DNA of 64,000 bases from Burkholderia ubonensis (lineage in GTDB: Bacteria; Pseudomonadota; Gammaproteobacteria; Burkholderiales; Burkholderiaceae): contig NZ_CP013422.1 of the NCBI RefSeq assembly GCF_001718695.1, positions 1,426,001-1,490,000 on the forward strand, in the 5' to 3' direction. Below are positions 21,601-28,573 of the stretch, piece after piece. The translations under genes and the position numbers were made by a program. The number at the start of each line of letters is the position of its first letter. Position 1 is the first letter of the stretch. The notes under the pieces were generated by a model. That model saw nothing but the letters and a program-made list of their open reading frames with translations. It did not search any database and was not told the DNA's origin.

Positions 21601-22492
21601 AACTGCCCGATTGCGGATAGGCCAGGCCGCCCGTCTTGCCGGGCTGCACGCTCAGGAACTGCAGGTTGCTCGCGACGATGCCGTCCGCGGTCGGCACGAG
21701 CTGCTTCTTCATGTCGAGCAGGTTCAGCGACGACGCGACCAGCGAATGCACGTTGACCTGCGAGCCGGCACCGAACAGCACGCCGTTGCGGTTGATCACG
21801 TAGACGGCGCCCTGCGCGGCGATGTTGCCGAGGATCTGGCTCGGCCGGCCGCTCGGATCGTTGACGCGGTTCAGCACCGCCCAGTTGTTCGCACCGTTGG
21901 TCTGCGTGCCGCCCGACTGGTCGAAATTCAGCGTGGTCTGACGGCCGACGTTCATCGTCTCCCACGTGAGCACCGCATTCTGGCCGGTCTGCTTGACGTC
22001 GACGTTCACGTGCCCGTTCGCGTCGACGCTCTGCGTCGGCGCGTTCGCGTTGAACCACAGCACCGGGTTGCTCGTGTCGGCCGTCGCGCCGGCCGCCACC
22101 TGCAGCCCGCCCGGCGCGAGCCCGTTCGGCACGCTCGACGGCAGCTTCGCCGCGGCGGCGGCCGCGTTCTGCTGCGCGGCGATCTGAGCCGCGATCGCAT
22201 GCGCGGCGTAGCCGAGGTTGCGGATCGACGGCTGGCTCGCCTGCGCCGCCTGCTGCGGCGACACGCCGAGGTTCGGCATGCCCGGCACGCCGCCGGCCGC
22301 GCCGCTGCCGCCGCCTGCGGCGCGCGCGGTGGCCGCGCCGAGGTTCATGATGCCGGCCGCGTGCGCATGCGCGGACGCCGCGGCCAGCAACATCAGCGCA
22401 GCGGCGCGCACCAGCGGCCGCAGTTCCGAGTTGAGGGTCGAGCGCGACCCCGTCGCGTCAGATTGTCGTGCCGTACGTGCGCGTGCTGCCAT
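9647..22492 (-). CDS. Giant filamentous-haemagglutinin-like exoprotein (TPS domain + DUF3739-like C-terminus)
   Basis: This 4281-aa protein is the largest gene in the window. After a signal sequence (...LRPLVRAAALMLLAAASAHAHAAG) and an Ala-rich spacer, residues ~135-270 form a haemagglutination-activity (TPS) domain: NVDVKQTGQNAVLTWETMNV, NWAVLNRVNDPSGRPSQILG, GAVYVINRNGVLFGAGSQV. Thousands of residues of Gly/Ser/Thr/Asn-rich beta-helical sequence follow. A C-terminal region (PRGTVDAGDAGIRAGNLNV...VVNADNIQV) resembles DUF3739 of FHA-family proteins. Such proteins are surface adhesins or exoproteins. No TpsB (two-partner) pore is encoded nearby; the neighbours are type II secretion and TPR-glycosyltransferase genes. 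A GGGGTG site precedes the ATG. The frame is intact, and codon bias and antisense frames agree with real coding. Confidence 0.92.
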   Translation of the reverse strand: MAARARTARQSDATGSRSTLNSELRPLVRAAALMLLAAASAHAHAAGIMNLGAATARAAGGGSGAAGGVPGMPNLGVSPQQAAQASQPSIRNLGYAAHAIAAQIAAQQNAAAAAAKLPSSVPNGLAPGGLQVAAGATADTSNPVLWFNANAPTQSVDANGHVNVDVKQTGQNAVLTWETMNVGRQTTLNFDQSGGTQTNGANNWAVLNRVNDPSGRPSQILGNIAAQGAVYVINRNGVLFGAGSQVNVHSLVASSLNLLDMKKQLVPTADGIVASNLQFLSVQPGKTGGLAYPQSGSSSGVAGAIGRPNEVLGLGGPVLLSGAYQAPGDVTIEQGASITTHTNGTASDGGFVLVAAPNVTNAGSISATAGQVVLAAGVGVSLRPNTAGVTANPQVLLPELSGQIVKTDLQTGGTIDVTPAGTLTNTGIVQAARGNVNLLGSRVAQNGVVGVTTSVNTPGTITISTADEYASNDPLGNPYPGSGLVSSGTGGADNVNRAGLLSFGPQSVTTVLADSAGQTATSTPGTTFTPGGIAMTAGSVWFQRGSLIEAPGSNVSVTAYVPSVVSNSTPGQSAVPGRIYVDDGATIDVSGLADVHAPISQTLLTIDRIGQNELADSPLLRNSFLFGLKGVVVDSTLTGTRSDGVQWVGSPILNLSGYVNLIPRTVDQLLTNGGTITLSGNEVMTATGSSMNLNGGYVHYDGGMVNTTRLVDANGAIVPIGQASPYERYVGIAGQFVESHPRWGVTKSWFNPLQTGAAYQADYIVGGNAGTLDLFASQALVLDGDVSAQAFGGAKQTQGNSLPSGGTFNLGADPKLAGGALAGMAWNAAASTSLTINGIAGLVILQNEAPQLGALMPGFSIDTRLDPSASAALAANDPDNLPATQVVPVATLNRGGFASLNVTGDKNAGKGIEVAQGTQLNLQPGGSVSLDSSAIGADVNIAGRVSAPSGKISVTSGGNVVVGPHGALDAAGQWVNNDVQAAPGTTPGNSQFVDGGSISLSAMQGSTRVNGADVDATGSIVLQPGSVLDVSSGGEMLANGQLLMRDGVPVGRGGNVTLQTYAASGATRQFGHTLDGGAPLPATQPSAGTIAMGGTILSEGFSGGGTLTLEALGLRIGGDRSAASPWDVYLPDSFFAQQGFGKYVLNAYYGSTIAPGATLALTQRNRMPDALALQRTGSGANLASAGLTTIGQLDAYHRQPTSLVLTGGNYLTWQSTPNGPPPSYADVTGAVTLASGASIHADAGASIGFGSPLQVTVLGSVVAPGGSITLSADTGGGPFAQPGQAIVFTPSAGRSVWLGADATLDAAGVALADPLAAPVRIGATTVTPHTGKVLPGGSVTLSSDAGYVVAQAGSTIDVSGASTNFDRLQANGAYASQPVWSDAGSITLSAAYGLFADGKLAGHGGASQARGGTLTILPHQNGGSPGATALVVRQSGTLLPAGFAPGAAVPTPADSAAGQPSGVIEFAADRLDGSGIANLVLGDSTPSPLSAPVPTIAFAGNVSLALPESVTLNGGRIAAIGMDQLQTLLATPQQPGAAGSALDALLSQAPAHPLGTKVTIDAPYVALAGPTATSSTPQFAPVETLSDATLNVNASFVDLRNQIQLNNFGHANLSSRGDIRLSSTSVSQQGNALLPGVLYTPGNVTFNAASLYPATGSTFIVDAVGPVDPVTGQRAPTTVTFGSTGASGTPLSAGGTLLVDATDIVQGGTVRAPSGALVFGVGDPASGATQKQFGTLPLVATDSVTFANGSVTSVSNGTSIIPYGTTIDGVEWQFNPLAGASAGDLNAPPAKYVGVNGARVALGKGATIDLSGGGDLQAAEWVPGTGGTRDVLAQYNVSYASGNGATAVPVNAGAGNVYAIVPGVQSPVAAYDPMFAQTLQPGVASNGTPTTTTATLDVGQAGLHDAIGKAVYLSGVPGLKPGYYTLLPGKYATLPGAYRVTVSGTGGNVVPGATQVRPDGTVTTAGYFADAVTGGRSATPTLFDVQSGATWQQYSQYTLKGANDFFAAQAAKQGNVTPPLPVDGGQLVLAATKALALGATLNAAPGALGAPAEVDIASRDIQITGSGSAALAGYLQIGSDALDSLNAGSLLIGGTRAATANGVTITPIANSVVVSNDAGSSLKGPEILIATRTDASGTDPNAANGLRVDAGASIAAAGDYPAAKDQPITIAGDGALLRVSNGAMAPLTRSGATGAGLLTVGAGATLSGGQALLLDSSGTLKADPSALLSAKAITVDGSAITFTNAGGAAAASLPGFVIDPSGLAQFANADLVSLRSYGAMGFIGDVNATFGKHVDLSAGTFTSDGGRVTLNGQQIAFTNETGAPNGAVTPGRGTLTVNAQEIDFGAGTKSLSGFASANLSASAGIVGQGTGTFDFGALPVTLNAPVYLADTRSASTVKTAGALTLNGAAGAALPQTPVGGAWHFVGATLADNGATIAAPAGNVSLEATTGNLTIGSGSTVSSAGVSKQFFDVTQYAPAGSITLTADAGTVDLQPGATLDFSGAKGGGAAGSLTLSAPKQVVNLNGTIKGGAASGYAGGSLSLDTAGAADLDALAKTLASSGVNQSIDIHTRSGNLTLSAGNALSAHAVSLTADGGAGNASDAANGNVDVLGTIDASGKAGGQISLYGKSGVDIEGSLLAKATDASQRGGKVAIGTSATFDPAVADPYNASYGYENVSAAQSGAIRLGSNASIDVSGGTPGGTLDGTVDFRAPLLRDGTVNVVLDGSRVRGSRKTTVEAYAVWSTADATTGSQHFDGLVDPAGWYDGSGHLLAGTFTVPGSTPATYSYTPGGAGGGTLVNDATGESTAVTEDQLRNGISGSGFTGLSGAYFAAAAANADHVAFYGYRADASGAAPGTLMAFVQHGPDGVAGQFAAASLQNFSVAPGIELANPGHAVNGGNISVLSNWNLGAGAPNNSGSITPDFRYRSTIAPTLTFRAANDFDAYASISDGFYQSQVASILGGSGPATATGTYTDAKQQFDQLVSLDDPTQVTVTFTNGGTAGLTSLDPNAMLVSPLTGQTGGYYSAYLSYTGAWQQDIEAWTSPNSASIYTGHILPVRPSVTPAPVLADHSTYSDYLTAYWGSDLTSGPAPGTYMNGYTPRTVTSFGTPAAPTPPTGLAANATLSEQRAYLADYANYMLAYSRYFNRRLPSLFTPPVRAYNVFYAPIAPSSVPDTGVVNIGALPGNAAANVPTANNPLPVAFATLLGGESSSYRIVSGADVSSANPLALQPASTSTNAAAASANLGNVVLSGHTGYVDSNGLTLVEPVTIRTGKGSIDVAAGNDVSLFDTSRVADPSTLIIPGVIYTAGAPAAGAPPVGLTTAIAHGNVAGLQDVLVTSAVNPDSAGDITIHARRDIKGMQKVIDANGTVTGNAGNSIDQYWWQWMQITGAKTADGNTLVAPLARTSIDFGAFDQGVMSVGGNVSLSAGGNISDLAVSLPTTWYKDATGQPVTVGGGNLSVRADGDILSGTYFVAKGAGVISAGGSIGSDIAVPVSIPGQAPVAVSTILATQDGVFDVTGRQGVELGAVLDPSYASAFPQAGDSPTHQINLQYYGQYADSQGYSPTSSVNVSSTTGDIRLGAIGSLLTGANGVLPASVNLTAFSGGIDVESGGTLFPSALGQLNLIADRSVRLSNAAALSVGSDTAPATQFGLSDADPSTMPSPTNPLPVAAIPALTDATLAAHARTALHGDDATPARIYSVNGSIVNGVADTSADGDGFYRNLLTLSIDKPSLVQAGQDIVNLAFWGQNLRGSDVTRIVAGRDIYDTPTPQNGSGVVPVLSVGGPGWFDVQAGRNIGPLTSQAELYNQHANTGGIAHVFTGIDAVGNANNPNLPHQSANLDVLFGVGPGIDVPGFVAAYVAPGSSVAGVPSATPALIAFMEQYDAGLRVDTGLQADHDAALANVGRLTAAEAWKQFQALPSYVQQRFAQKVLFGVLAQVGADYNDPSSPYRGQYARGYQAINTLFPGSLGYTANSLGGGSNGANRQVATGNLDIRSTTIQTQQGGDVTILGPGGQALVGSTTAPPQIVDGTGSVVAGPGTMGILTLEKGNVDIFTDQSVLLAQSRIFTEQGGDMTIWSSSGDINAGKGAKTAADTPAPQYVCDANHYCTVDARGQVTGAGIATLQSIPGAPKGTVNLIAPRGTVDAGDAGIRAGNLNVAALHVVNADNIQVTGTVNGIPLVQAVNTGALTAASSAASAASQAAQDIAKNNASGVAPRRWTISVQVEGFGDNGPDGGSKRRRPEQVGYDSSNSVSLLGFGAPGATQKTLLSKDELAKLNRF

Positions 22493-22641
22493 TCGTCACC
22501 CCGAATCCTATGAAATGGCGCTCGGCGACGATCGCGCCGCCCACGACGCCGATCCGTTGCCGCGCCTGGTCGTTGCGCGTCGGCCGGAACCCGGCCGCGG
22601 GAATCCCGAGAACATACGAAGGCCCGATGGCAGCGACATGG

Positions 22642-22690
22642 CGGGTGTTACGGACCATTCCGGCCGCGCGCGAATGGTCCGTAGCTTTTG
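22642..22690 (-). promoter_or_regulatory. Inverted pair of the shared element upstream of the giant gene
   Basis: On the minus strand, 22658-22642 reads ATGGTCCGTAACACCCG, pointing at the giant gene 150 bp away. On the plus strand, 22674-22690 reads ATGGTCCGTAGCTTTTG. The two share perfect 10-bp arms (CGGACCATTC 22651-22660, GAATGGTCCG 22672-22681) around an 11-nt GC-only loop. This could be a dyad operator, a factor-independent hairpin ending the glycosyltransferase transcript (there is no T tract), or a promoter. Confidence 0.5.
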
Positions 22691-24807
22691 TCACAGTCGG
22701 CCGGCCGCGTGGGCGCGCACACGCGCGGCGAGCGCATCGGCCACGCGCTCGACCACCGCCGGCCAGTCGCCCGGCAGGCGCTGGCGGAACAGCGTCGCGT
22801 GCGGATACCACGGGCTGTCGTCGCGCTCGAGCAGCCAGCGCCAGTCGGGCACGCGCGGCAGCAGCACCCACACCGGCCGGCCGAGCGCGCCGGCCAGATG
22901 CACGACCGACGTGTCGACGGCGATCACGAGATCCAGCACGTCGACGAGTGCGGCCGTTTCCGCGAAATCGGTCAACGCGTTCGCGAACGACAGCACGCCG
23001 CCGGCCGCGAACGCGGCGGCGTCGCGCGCGCGCACGTCGACCTGCAGGCTGACGAAGGTCGCGTCGAGCGCCATGAGCGGCGCCAGCGCCGCCAACGTCA
23101 TCGACCGGTTCTCGTCGTTCGCGTGATGCGGATTGCCCGACCACGCGAGCCCGACGCGCAGGCGCCGCGACGGCGCGGCCGCGTCATCGGGCAATGCAGG
23201 TCGAACGCCGGCGCGGGCTGCCCAGCGGCGACGACGCGGCTCACGCCGCGCAGCGTGCCGAGCAACTCGGCTAACGCCGCCGGCGCATCGATCACGACGG
23301 TGGCCCCGCGATCGTGCGCGAGGCTCGCGTAGCGGCAGAACTGCAGCGTGTCGCCGAAGCCCTGCTCCGCGTGCAGCAGCAGCGTGCGGCCCGCGAGCGG
23401 TGCGTCGCCGGTCCACTGCGGGCGGCTCGCATGACGCCGGTGCAACGTCACGTCGGCGGCGTCCCAGCGCGCCTCGTGCAGCCGCCAGCCGGTCGCGAAG
23501 TCGCCGGTCAGCAGACGGCAGAATGCGTCGGAACGGCGGGCGATGCCGTGATTCGGGTCGTGCCGGCAGGCCAGCGCGAAATCGGCGAGCGCCCCCGCGT
23601 AGTCGCCGAGCTGCTGGCGCGCGACCGCGCGCGTGCAGAGCTCCTGCGCGGTGCTGCCGGGCGCGGCGGCGGCGGCCGCGTAGCTCGCGAGCGCGTCGTC
23701 GTAACGGCCGAGCAACTGCTGCGCGATCGCGCGATTGCACAGCACTTCGGCGTGGGGGCCGCGCGCGGCGAGCGCGCGATCGTAATCGGCAAGCGCGTCT
23801 TCACAGGCGCCCAGCGTACGCAGCGCGCCCGCCCGATTGCGCAGCGCGTCGAAGTCGCCCGGCGCGCGCGCCAGCGCTTCGTCGTAGGCACGCACCGCTT
23901 CGTCGTGACGGCGCAGTCCGAGCAACGCGTTGCCGCGGCCGAGCCACGCGCCGACGCTGTCGCGGTCGAGCGCGAGCAGACGGTCGGCGCGCTTCAGCAA
24001 TTCGTCGTGCAGATGCAGCAGATCGAGCGCGACGCAGCTGACGAACAGCAGCTGGGCGTCGTCGGGCATGCGCGTCAGCACTTCGTCGATGCATGCGAGC
24101 GCGTCGGCCGGGCGGCCCAGTTCGATCAGCGCATGGCCGCATGCGTAGACGAGTTCGGCGGTCTTGCCGCGCACCACCATCGCGAGCCGGAAGCAATGCA
24201 CGGCCTCGTCGCCGCGCCCCAGCGCGCGCAGTGCATGGCCGCGTTGCGCGAGCGCGTCCGCGTCGTGCGCGTCGATCTGCAGCGCGCGTTCGATGCTGAT
24301 CAGCGCGTCGGCGGGACGGCCCAGCGCGCGCAGCGCCTCGCCGCGCCGCACCCAGGCCGCGACGCGCCCCGGCTCGCGCATCAGCGCGAGATCGTATGCG
24401 CCGAGCGCTTCTGGATGCCGGCCGAGCGCAAGCAGCGCGTCGCCGCGCACCGCATGCGCGCGCGCATGGCCGGGATCGCGCGCGAGTGCCTGCGCGGCCG
24501 CGTCGAGCGCGTCGCGATAGCGGCCGATTCCGGTCAGCGCCGCCGCATGGTTGGTGAAATTCCACGGCTGATCGAGCCCGAAGCGCATCGAGCGCGCGAT
24601 CTGCGGCTCCGCGCGCGACGGGTCGCCGCGTTCCAGATGCACGACGCCGAGCAGGTGCAACGCCTCGACGTGATCGGGCAGCATCGCGAGCACACCTTCG
24701 TAGAGCCGCGCCGCGCCGGCGAAATCGCGCTGCGCGAGCTTCGCGCGCGCGTGTCGCAGCGCGTCGTCGACGGCCGCCCGCAGCGGCGGCGCAGGCACGG
24801 TGCTCAT
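22691..24807 (-). pseudogene. TPR-glycosyltransferase, second copy, broken by ~100-bp deletion and frameshift
   Basis: From an ATG at 24807 the frame encodes ~530 residues: TPR units from ~10 to ~440, then the start of a GT-B glycosyltransferase-like domain (GWRLHEARW, LLLHAEQGFGDTLQFCRYA, PAPAFDLHCP). Immediately after FDLHCP (~23195) the frame is lost; it would stop at 23098. The rest of the domain (RLRVGLAWSGNPHHANDENR ... VIAVDTSVVHLAGALG ... SPWYPHATLFRQ) continues in another frame to 22691. Compared with the upstream paralogue, ~100 nt between HCP and the GLAW motif are missing (132 versus ~32 nt). The start overlaps the upstream stop in an ATGA. This could be a true inactivation or an assembly error. 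Confidence 0.8.
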
Positions 24808-27800
24808 CGCGTCGCGCGCGCAAGCAGCGCCGGCAGCGCGCCGCGCACGCGCTCGACCACCGGCGCCCACTGGCCGCCGGCCGGTTGCCGGAACAGCGTC
24901 GCGCGCGGATACCACGGGCTGTCGTCGCGATCGAGCAGCCAGCGGAAATCGGGCGTGTGCGGCAGCAGCACGGCGAGCGGGCAGCCCAGCGCGCCGGCCA
25001 GGTGCGCAACCGACGTATCGACGCTGATCACCGCATCGAGCGCGCCGATCAGCGCGGCCGTCTCGGCGAAATCGGTCAGGTCGTCGCCCACGAAACGGAT
25101 CGCGCTCGCGTCGAGCACCGCGCGGTCGTCGTCGCGAATCACTTTCTGCACGCTGATCCAGTCGTAGCGATCGTCGAGCAGCGGCAGCAGCTCGGCCAGC
25201 GTCATCGAACGGTTGCGATCGTTCAGGTGCAGCGGGTTGCCGGTCCATACGAGGCCGATGCGTGCACGACCGCTGTCGCCGAGGCGCGCACGCCACCGTT
25301 CGACCCGCTCGGGATCGGCGCGCAGGTACGGCGCGCCCGCGGGAATCGACGCGAGATTCGTGCGGAATTCGAGCGGCAGACTCAGCAGCGGGCAATGCAG
25401 GTCGAACGGCGGCAGCGGCTCGCCGCGCGCGACCAGCACGTCGACGCCGTCGAGCGTGGCGAACAGCGTCGTCAGCTCGACCGGCGCCTCCAGCACGACG
25501 CGCGCGCCGAGCGCCTTCACCAGCGGCACGTAGCGGCAGAACTGCAGCGTGTCGCCGAGCCCCTGTTCCGGATACAGCAGGATCGTGCGACCGTCGAGCG
25601 GCATGCCGCGCGTCCAGCGCGGTTGCGCGAAATCGCGCCGGCTGGCGTCGAGCTGACTGTCGCGCCAGCGCCATTCGTACTCGGCCCAGCCGGTTTCGAA
25701 ATCGCCGGTCGACAGGCACAGGAAGGCGCGCGTGCAGTGGGCGGCCGCATCGTCCGGATCGATGTCGAGCACGCGCGCGTAGGCGTGCAGCGCGTCGTCG
25801 TGCCGGCGCAGCGCGCGCAACGCGTGGCCGCGATGGAAGTGCGCGAGCTTGTCGAGCGGCGCGAGCGCGATCGCGCGTGAGAGATCGTCGAGCGCATCGT
25901 AGTAACGATGCGTTTCGAGCCGCACGCGTGCGCGCGTGAACCACGCCGGCGCGCACTGCGGGTCGAGCTCGAGCGCGCGCTCGCACAGCGCGTGCGCGTC
26001 GGCGTGGCGATCGACGCGCATCAGCGCATCGGCGAAGTTGCACAGCACGACGGTGCTGAGCGGATCGGCGTCGAGCGCGCGCGCATAGCTATCGATTGCG
26101 TCCGTGTGACGTCCGAGTTGGCTCGCCGCGTTGCCGCGGGTGGCGAGCGCGCACGCGTGGCGCGGCTCGAGCGCAAGCGCGCGGTCGCAGCGCAGCAGCG
26201 CTTCGTCGTGGCGGCCAAGCTGCTCGAGCGCGATTGCGCTGTTGACGAGCGCATCGACAAAGGTCGGCTTCGTCGCGATCGCCGCGTTGAAATCCGTGAG
26301 CGCGCGCTCGGGATCGTGCAGATCGAGATGAACGACGCCGCGCAGGAACAGCACGTCGGCGCTGCCGGGCGCCAGCGCAAGCGCATGGTCGTAGCTGTCG
26401 GCCGCGTCGCGATGGCGGCCGAGTTCGCGCAGCGCGAGACCGCGCGTGCGCATCGCGTCGAACGTGCGGCCCGCGAGCGCGATTGCGCGATCGCAGTCGG
26501 CCACCGCCGCAGCGTGGTGGCCGAGCGCGCGCTGCGTGTCGCTGCGCTTCACGTAGCCGTCGGCGAAGCCCGGGGTAAGTTCGAGCAGCCGGTCGTAGGC
26601 TATGCGGCCTTCGTCGTGCCGGCCAAGTTCCGCGAGCAGGCCCGCGCGCTGGAACAGTGCGCGCGCGTGCGTCGGATTGATCGCGAGCGCATCGTCGAGC
26701 CGTGCGAGTGCGTCGTGTGTGCGGCCGAGCCCAGCGAGTACCGCCGAGTAGTTCGCGAGCGCTAGCGGCGCCGGCTGGCGCTCGATCGAGCGCCGCATCA
26801 GCGGCTCGGCATCGTCGAGCCGTCCCTGCTGGAAACGCAACACGCCGAGCAGGTGCAGCGCTTCCGGATGGTCGGGATCGGCTGCGAGCAGCGCGGCGTA
26901 CGCGTGCTCGGCCTGCTGCAGCGCGCCGTCGCGGTGCGCGGCGCGTGCGCCGGCGAGTAGTTGGTCGGGGGCGAGCGCTTCGGGGGCGCTGGGATTGGGT
27001 TGCCTGGCATTGGACGGGCCGGCATCGGCTCGGCTCGCATCGGGCGGGTTACCAATGGGCGCGCTGTCATCGGGCTGGCTCGCACCGGGCCGGCTGCCAT
27101 TGGACCGGCCGGCATCGGCTCGCCTGGCATCGGGCGGGTTACCAATGGGCGCGCTGTCGTCGGGCCAGCTCGCATCGGTCCGGCTGCCACTGGACGGGCC
27201 GGCATCGGCTCGCCTGGCATCGGGCTGGTTACCAATGGGCGCGCTGTCGTCGGGCGAGCTCGCATCGGACCGGTTGCCATTGGACCGGCCGGCATCGGCT
27301 CGCCTGGCATCTGGCTGATGACCAACCGACGCGCTGCCATCGTGCTGACTGCCATCGGCCGATCGCGGCGCGGCCGGCGCGCTCGCGCGTGGCGCTCGTT
27401 CCAGGTTCGAGGACCTCGCGCGGCCGTCGAGCGCGTCGTCGTCGCGGCGAAGTGGCGGCAATGCATTGCCGCCACCCGCCAGCGCACGCACCTGATCCGG
27501 ATCGGACGCCAGCACGCGCTCCCAGCGGGCAAGCGCTTCGTCCGCGCGACCGAGCCGTTCGAGCACGGCCGCGCTGTCGCGCAGCACGTCGAGCCGCGCC
27601 GGGTCGGCCGCGATCGCATCGTTGAACGCGGCGAGCGCTTCGTTGTCGCGGCCAAGATCGGCCAGTGCGCGGCCGCGCTCGGCCTCGATCGCGGCCACGC
27701 CCGGCCGCAGCGCGTGCGCGCGCTCGAAGCAGTGCAGCGCGTCGACGGATCGCTGCAGCTCGCGCAGCACGAGCCCGCGGTTGAACCACGATTCGCACGA

Positions 27801-28436
27801 TTGCGGGTCGACCATCAGCGCGCGCTCGTAGGTGTCGAGCGCTTCGTCGAAGCGGCCGAGCGCCCGCAGCGCACCGCCGCGATTGCACAGCGCATCGAGC
27901 ACGAGCGGCGACAGCGCCAGCGCGCGATCGAACGACGCAAGCGCGTCGTCGTAGCGCCGCAGCCCGAGCAGCGTGTTGCCGCGGCGCACGAGCGTCTGCA
28001 CGTCGTCGGGCGATGCCCGCAGCGCCGCCGCGAAATGGTCGAGCGCCTCGTCGACGCGTCCCTCCTCGCCTACCAGCGCGCCGAGGTCGGACAACGCGCG
28101 TGCGCTCGCGTCGAGCGCGATCGAGCGGCGCAGCAGCGCTTCGGCCTGATCGGCCGCACCGCGCTGGAACTGCAGCACGCCGTACAGGTGCAGCGCCTGC
28201 GGATGATCGGGTTCGTTCGCGAGCACGGCAAGATAGTCGCGTGCCGCGTCGTCGAAGCGCCCGGCGCCGTGCCATTGCTGCGCGCGGCCGAGGAGCGCCG
28301 CCGCTTGCCATTGCCCGGACGCACCGTTCGCCGGCGCGCCCGCGTGTGGATCATGCCGGTGCTCGACCGTCACGTTCGCCCCCTTCCCGTTTGCCGATGC
28401 CGGCGACGGGCCGAAGCGGCCGGTCGCGGCGGTCAT
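24804..28436 (-). CDS. TPR-repeat glycosyltransferase-like protein with two TPR arrays
   Basis: This ~1210-aa cytoplasmic protein holds a first TPR array (~50-345), a repetitive Asp/Ser/Pro/Ala linker (~350-485) and a second TPR array (~500-900). The C-terminal GT-B domain (~910-1200) has GWAEYEWRW, LLYPEQGLGDTLQFCRY, IGLVWTGNPLHLNDRNRSM, DAVISVDTSVAHLAGALG and DDSPWYPRATLFRQ. The last part is the hallmark of bacterial TPR-containing glycosyltransferase-family proteins, related in fold to GT9/GT41. Both arrays begin with the same kind of sequence (ALHLYGVLQFQRG / ALHLLGVLRFQQG), so the gene looks like a fusion of two paralogues. It is likely to glycosylate a partner protein, plausibly the giant exoprotein downstream. 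A GTG at 28445 is an alternative start. Confidence 0.82.
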   Translation of the reverse strand: MTAATGRFGPSPASANGKGANVTVEHRHDPHAGAPANGASGQWQAAALLGRAQQWHGAGRFDDAARDYLAVLANEPDHPQALHLYGVLQFQRGAADQAEALLRRSIALDASARALSDLGALVGEEGRVDEALDHFAAALRASPDDVQTLVRRGNTLLGLRRYDDALASFDRALALSPLVLDALCNRGGALRALGRFDEALDTYERALMVDPQSCESWFNRGLVLRELQRSVDALHCFERAHALRPGVAAIEAERGRALADLGRDNEALAAFNDAIAADPARLDVLRDSAAVLERLGRADEALARWERVLASDPDQVRALAGGGNALPPLRRDDDALDGRARSSNLERAPRASAPAAPRSADGSQHDGSASVGHQPDARRADAGRSNGNRSDASSPDDSAPIGNQPDARRADAGPSSGSRTDASWPDDSAPIGNPPDARRADAGRSNGSRPGASQPDDSAPIGNPPDASRADAGPSNARQPNPSAPEALAPDQLLAGARAAHRDGALQQAEHAYAALLAADPDHPEALHLLGVLRFQQGRLDDAEPLMRRSIERQPAPLALANYSAVLAGLGRTHDALARLDDALAINPTHARALFQRAGLLAELGRHDEGRIAYDRLLELTPGFADGYVKRSDTQRALGHHAAAVADCDRAIALAGRTFDAMRTRGLALRELGRHRDAADSYDHALALAPGSADVLFLRGVVHLDLHDPERALTDFNAAIATKPTFVDALVNSAIALEQLGRHDEALLRCDRALALEPRHACALATRGNAASQLGRHTDAIDSYARALDADPLSTVVLCNFADALMRVDRHADAHALCERALELDPQCAPAWFTRARVRLETHRYYDALDDLSRAIALAPLDKLAHFHRGHALRALRRHDDALHAYARVLDIDPDDAAAHCTRAFLCLSTGDFETGWAEYEWRWRDSQLDASRRDFAQPRWTRGMPLDGRTILLYPEQGLGDTLQFCRYVPLVKALGARVVLEAPVELTTLFATLDGVDVLVARGEPLPPFDLHCPLLSLPLEFRTNLASIPAGAPYLRADPERVERWRARLGDSGRARIGLVWTGNPLHLNDRNRSMTLAELLPLLDDRYDWISVQKVIRDDDRAVLDASAIRFVGDDLTDFAETAALIGALDAVISVDTSVAHLAGALGCPLAVLLPHTPDFRWLLDRDDSPWYPRATLFRQPAGGQWAPVVERVRGALPALLARATR
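27021..27380 (-). repeat. 90-bp tandem minisatellite inside the TPR-glycosyltransferase gene
   Basis: Units begin at 27021, 27111, 27201 and 27291 (each opening GGCATCGGCT on the plus strand), with an exact 90-bp period. The last copy decays after ~27365 and a partial unit precedes the first. In frame they encode a 30-residue unit of the type SDASSPDDSAPIGNQPDARR plus ADAGRSNG. The period is a multiple of three, so copy-number change would keep the frame. Confidence 0.93.
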
Positions 28437-28478
28437 GTTCGGCACGAGACTAACGGACGCCCGATAACAGCCGTATGA

Positions 28479-28495
28479 CGAAAGTTACGGACCAT
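28479..28495 (-). promoter_or_regulatory. Shared regulatory element upstream of the TPR-glycosyltransferase genes
   Basis: The minus strand reads ATGGTCCGTAACTTTCG, the best match to the consensus. It sits between the gspJ stop (28574) and the glycosyltransferase start (28436/28445). If the CCGTAAC segment is a -35-like box, a -10-like region would fall about 17 bp further on and give a very short leader. Confidence 0.5.
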
Positions 28496-28573
28496 TTTTG
28501 CCGGGTCACGCAGCGCGCGGTCGGCTGCGGCCGACCGCGGCCGTGCCGGCGCCGCAGGGCGTTGCCGCCGCCG

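Noticed and set aside
13559..22513. Uninterrupted plus-strand frame of 2984 codons opposite the giant gene
   Set aside because: The product is almost pure Arg/Ala/His/Asp-rich low complexity, the usual antisense mirror of a high-GC gene. The minus-strand frame has clear TPS and beta-helical sequence.
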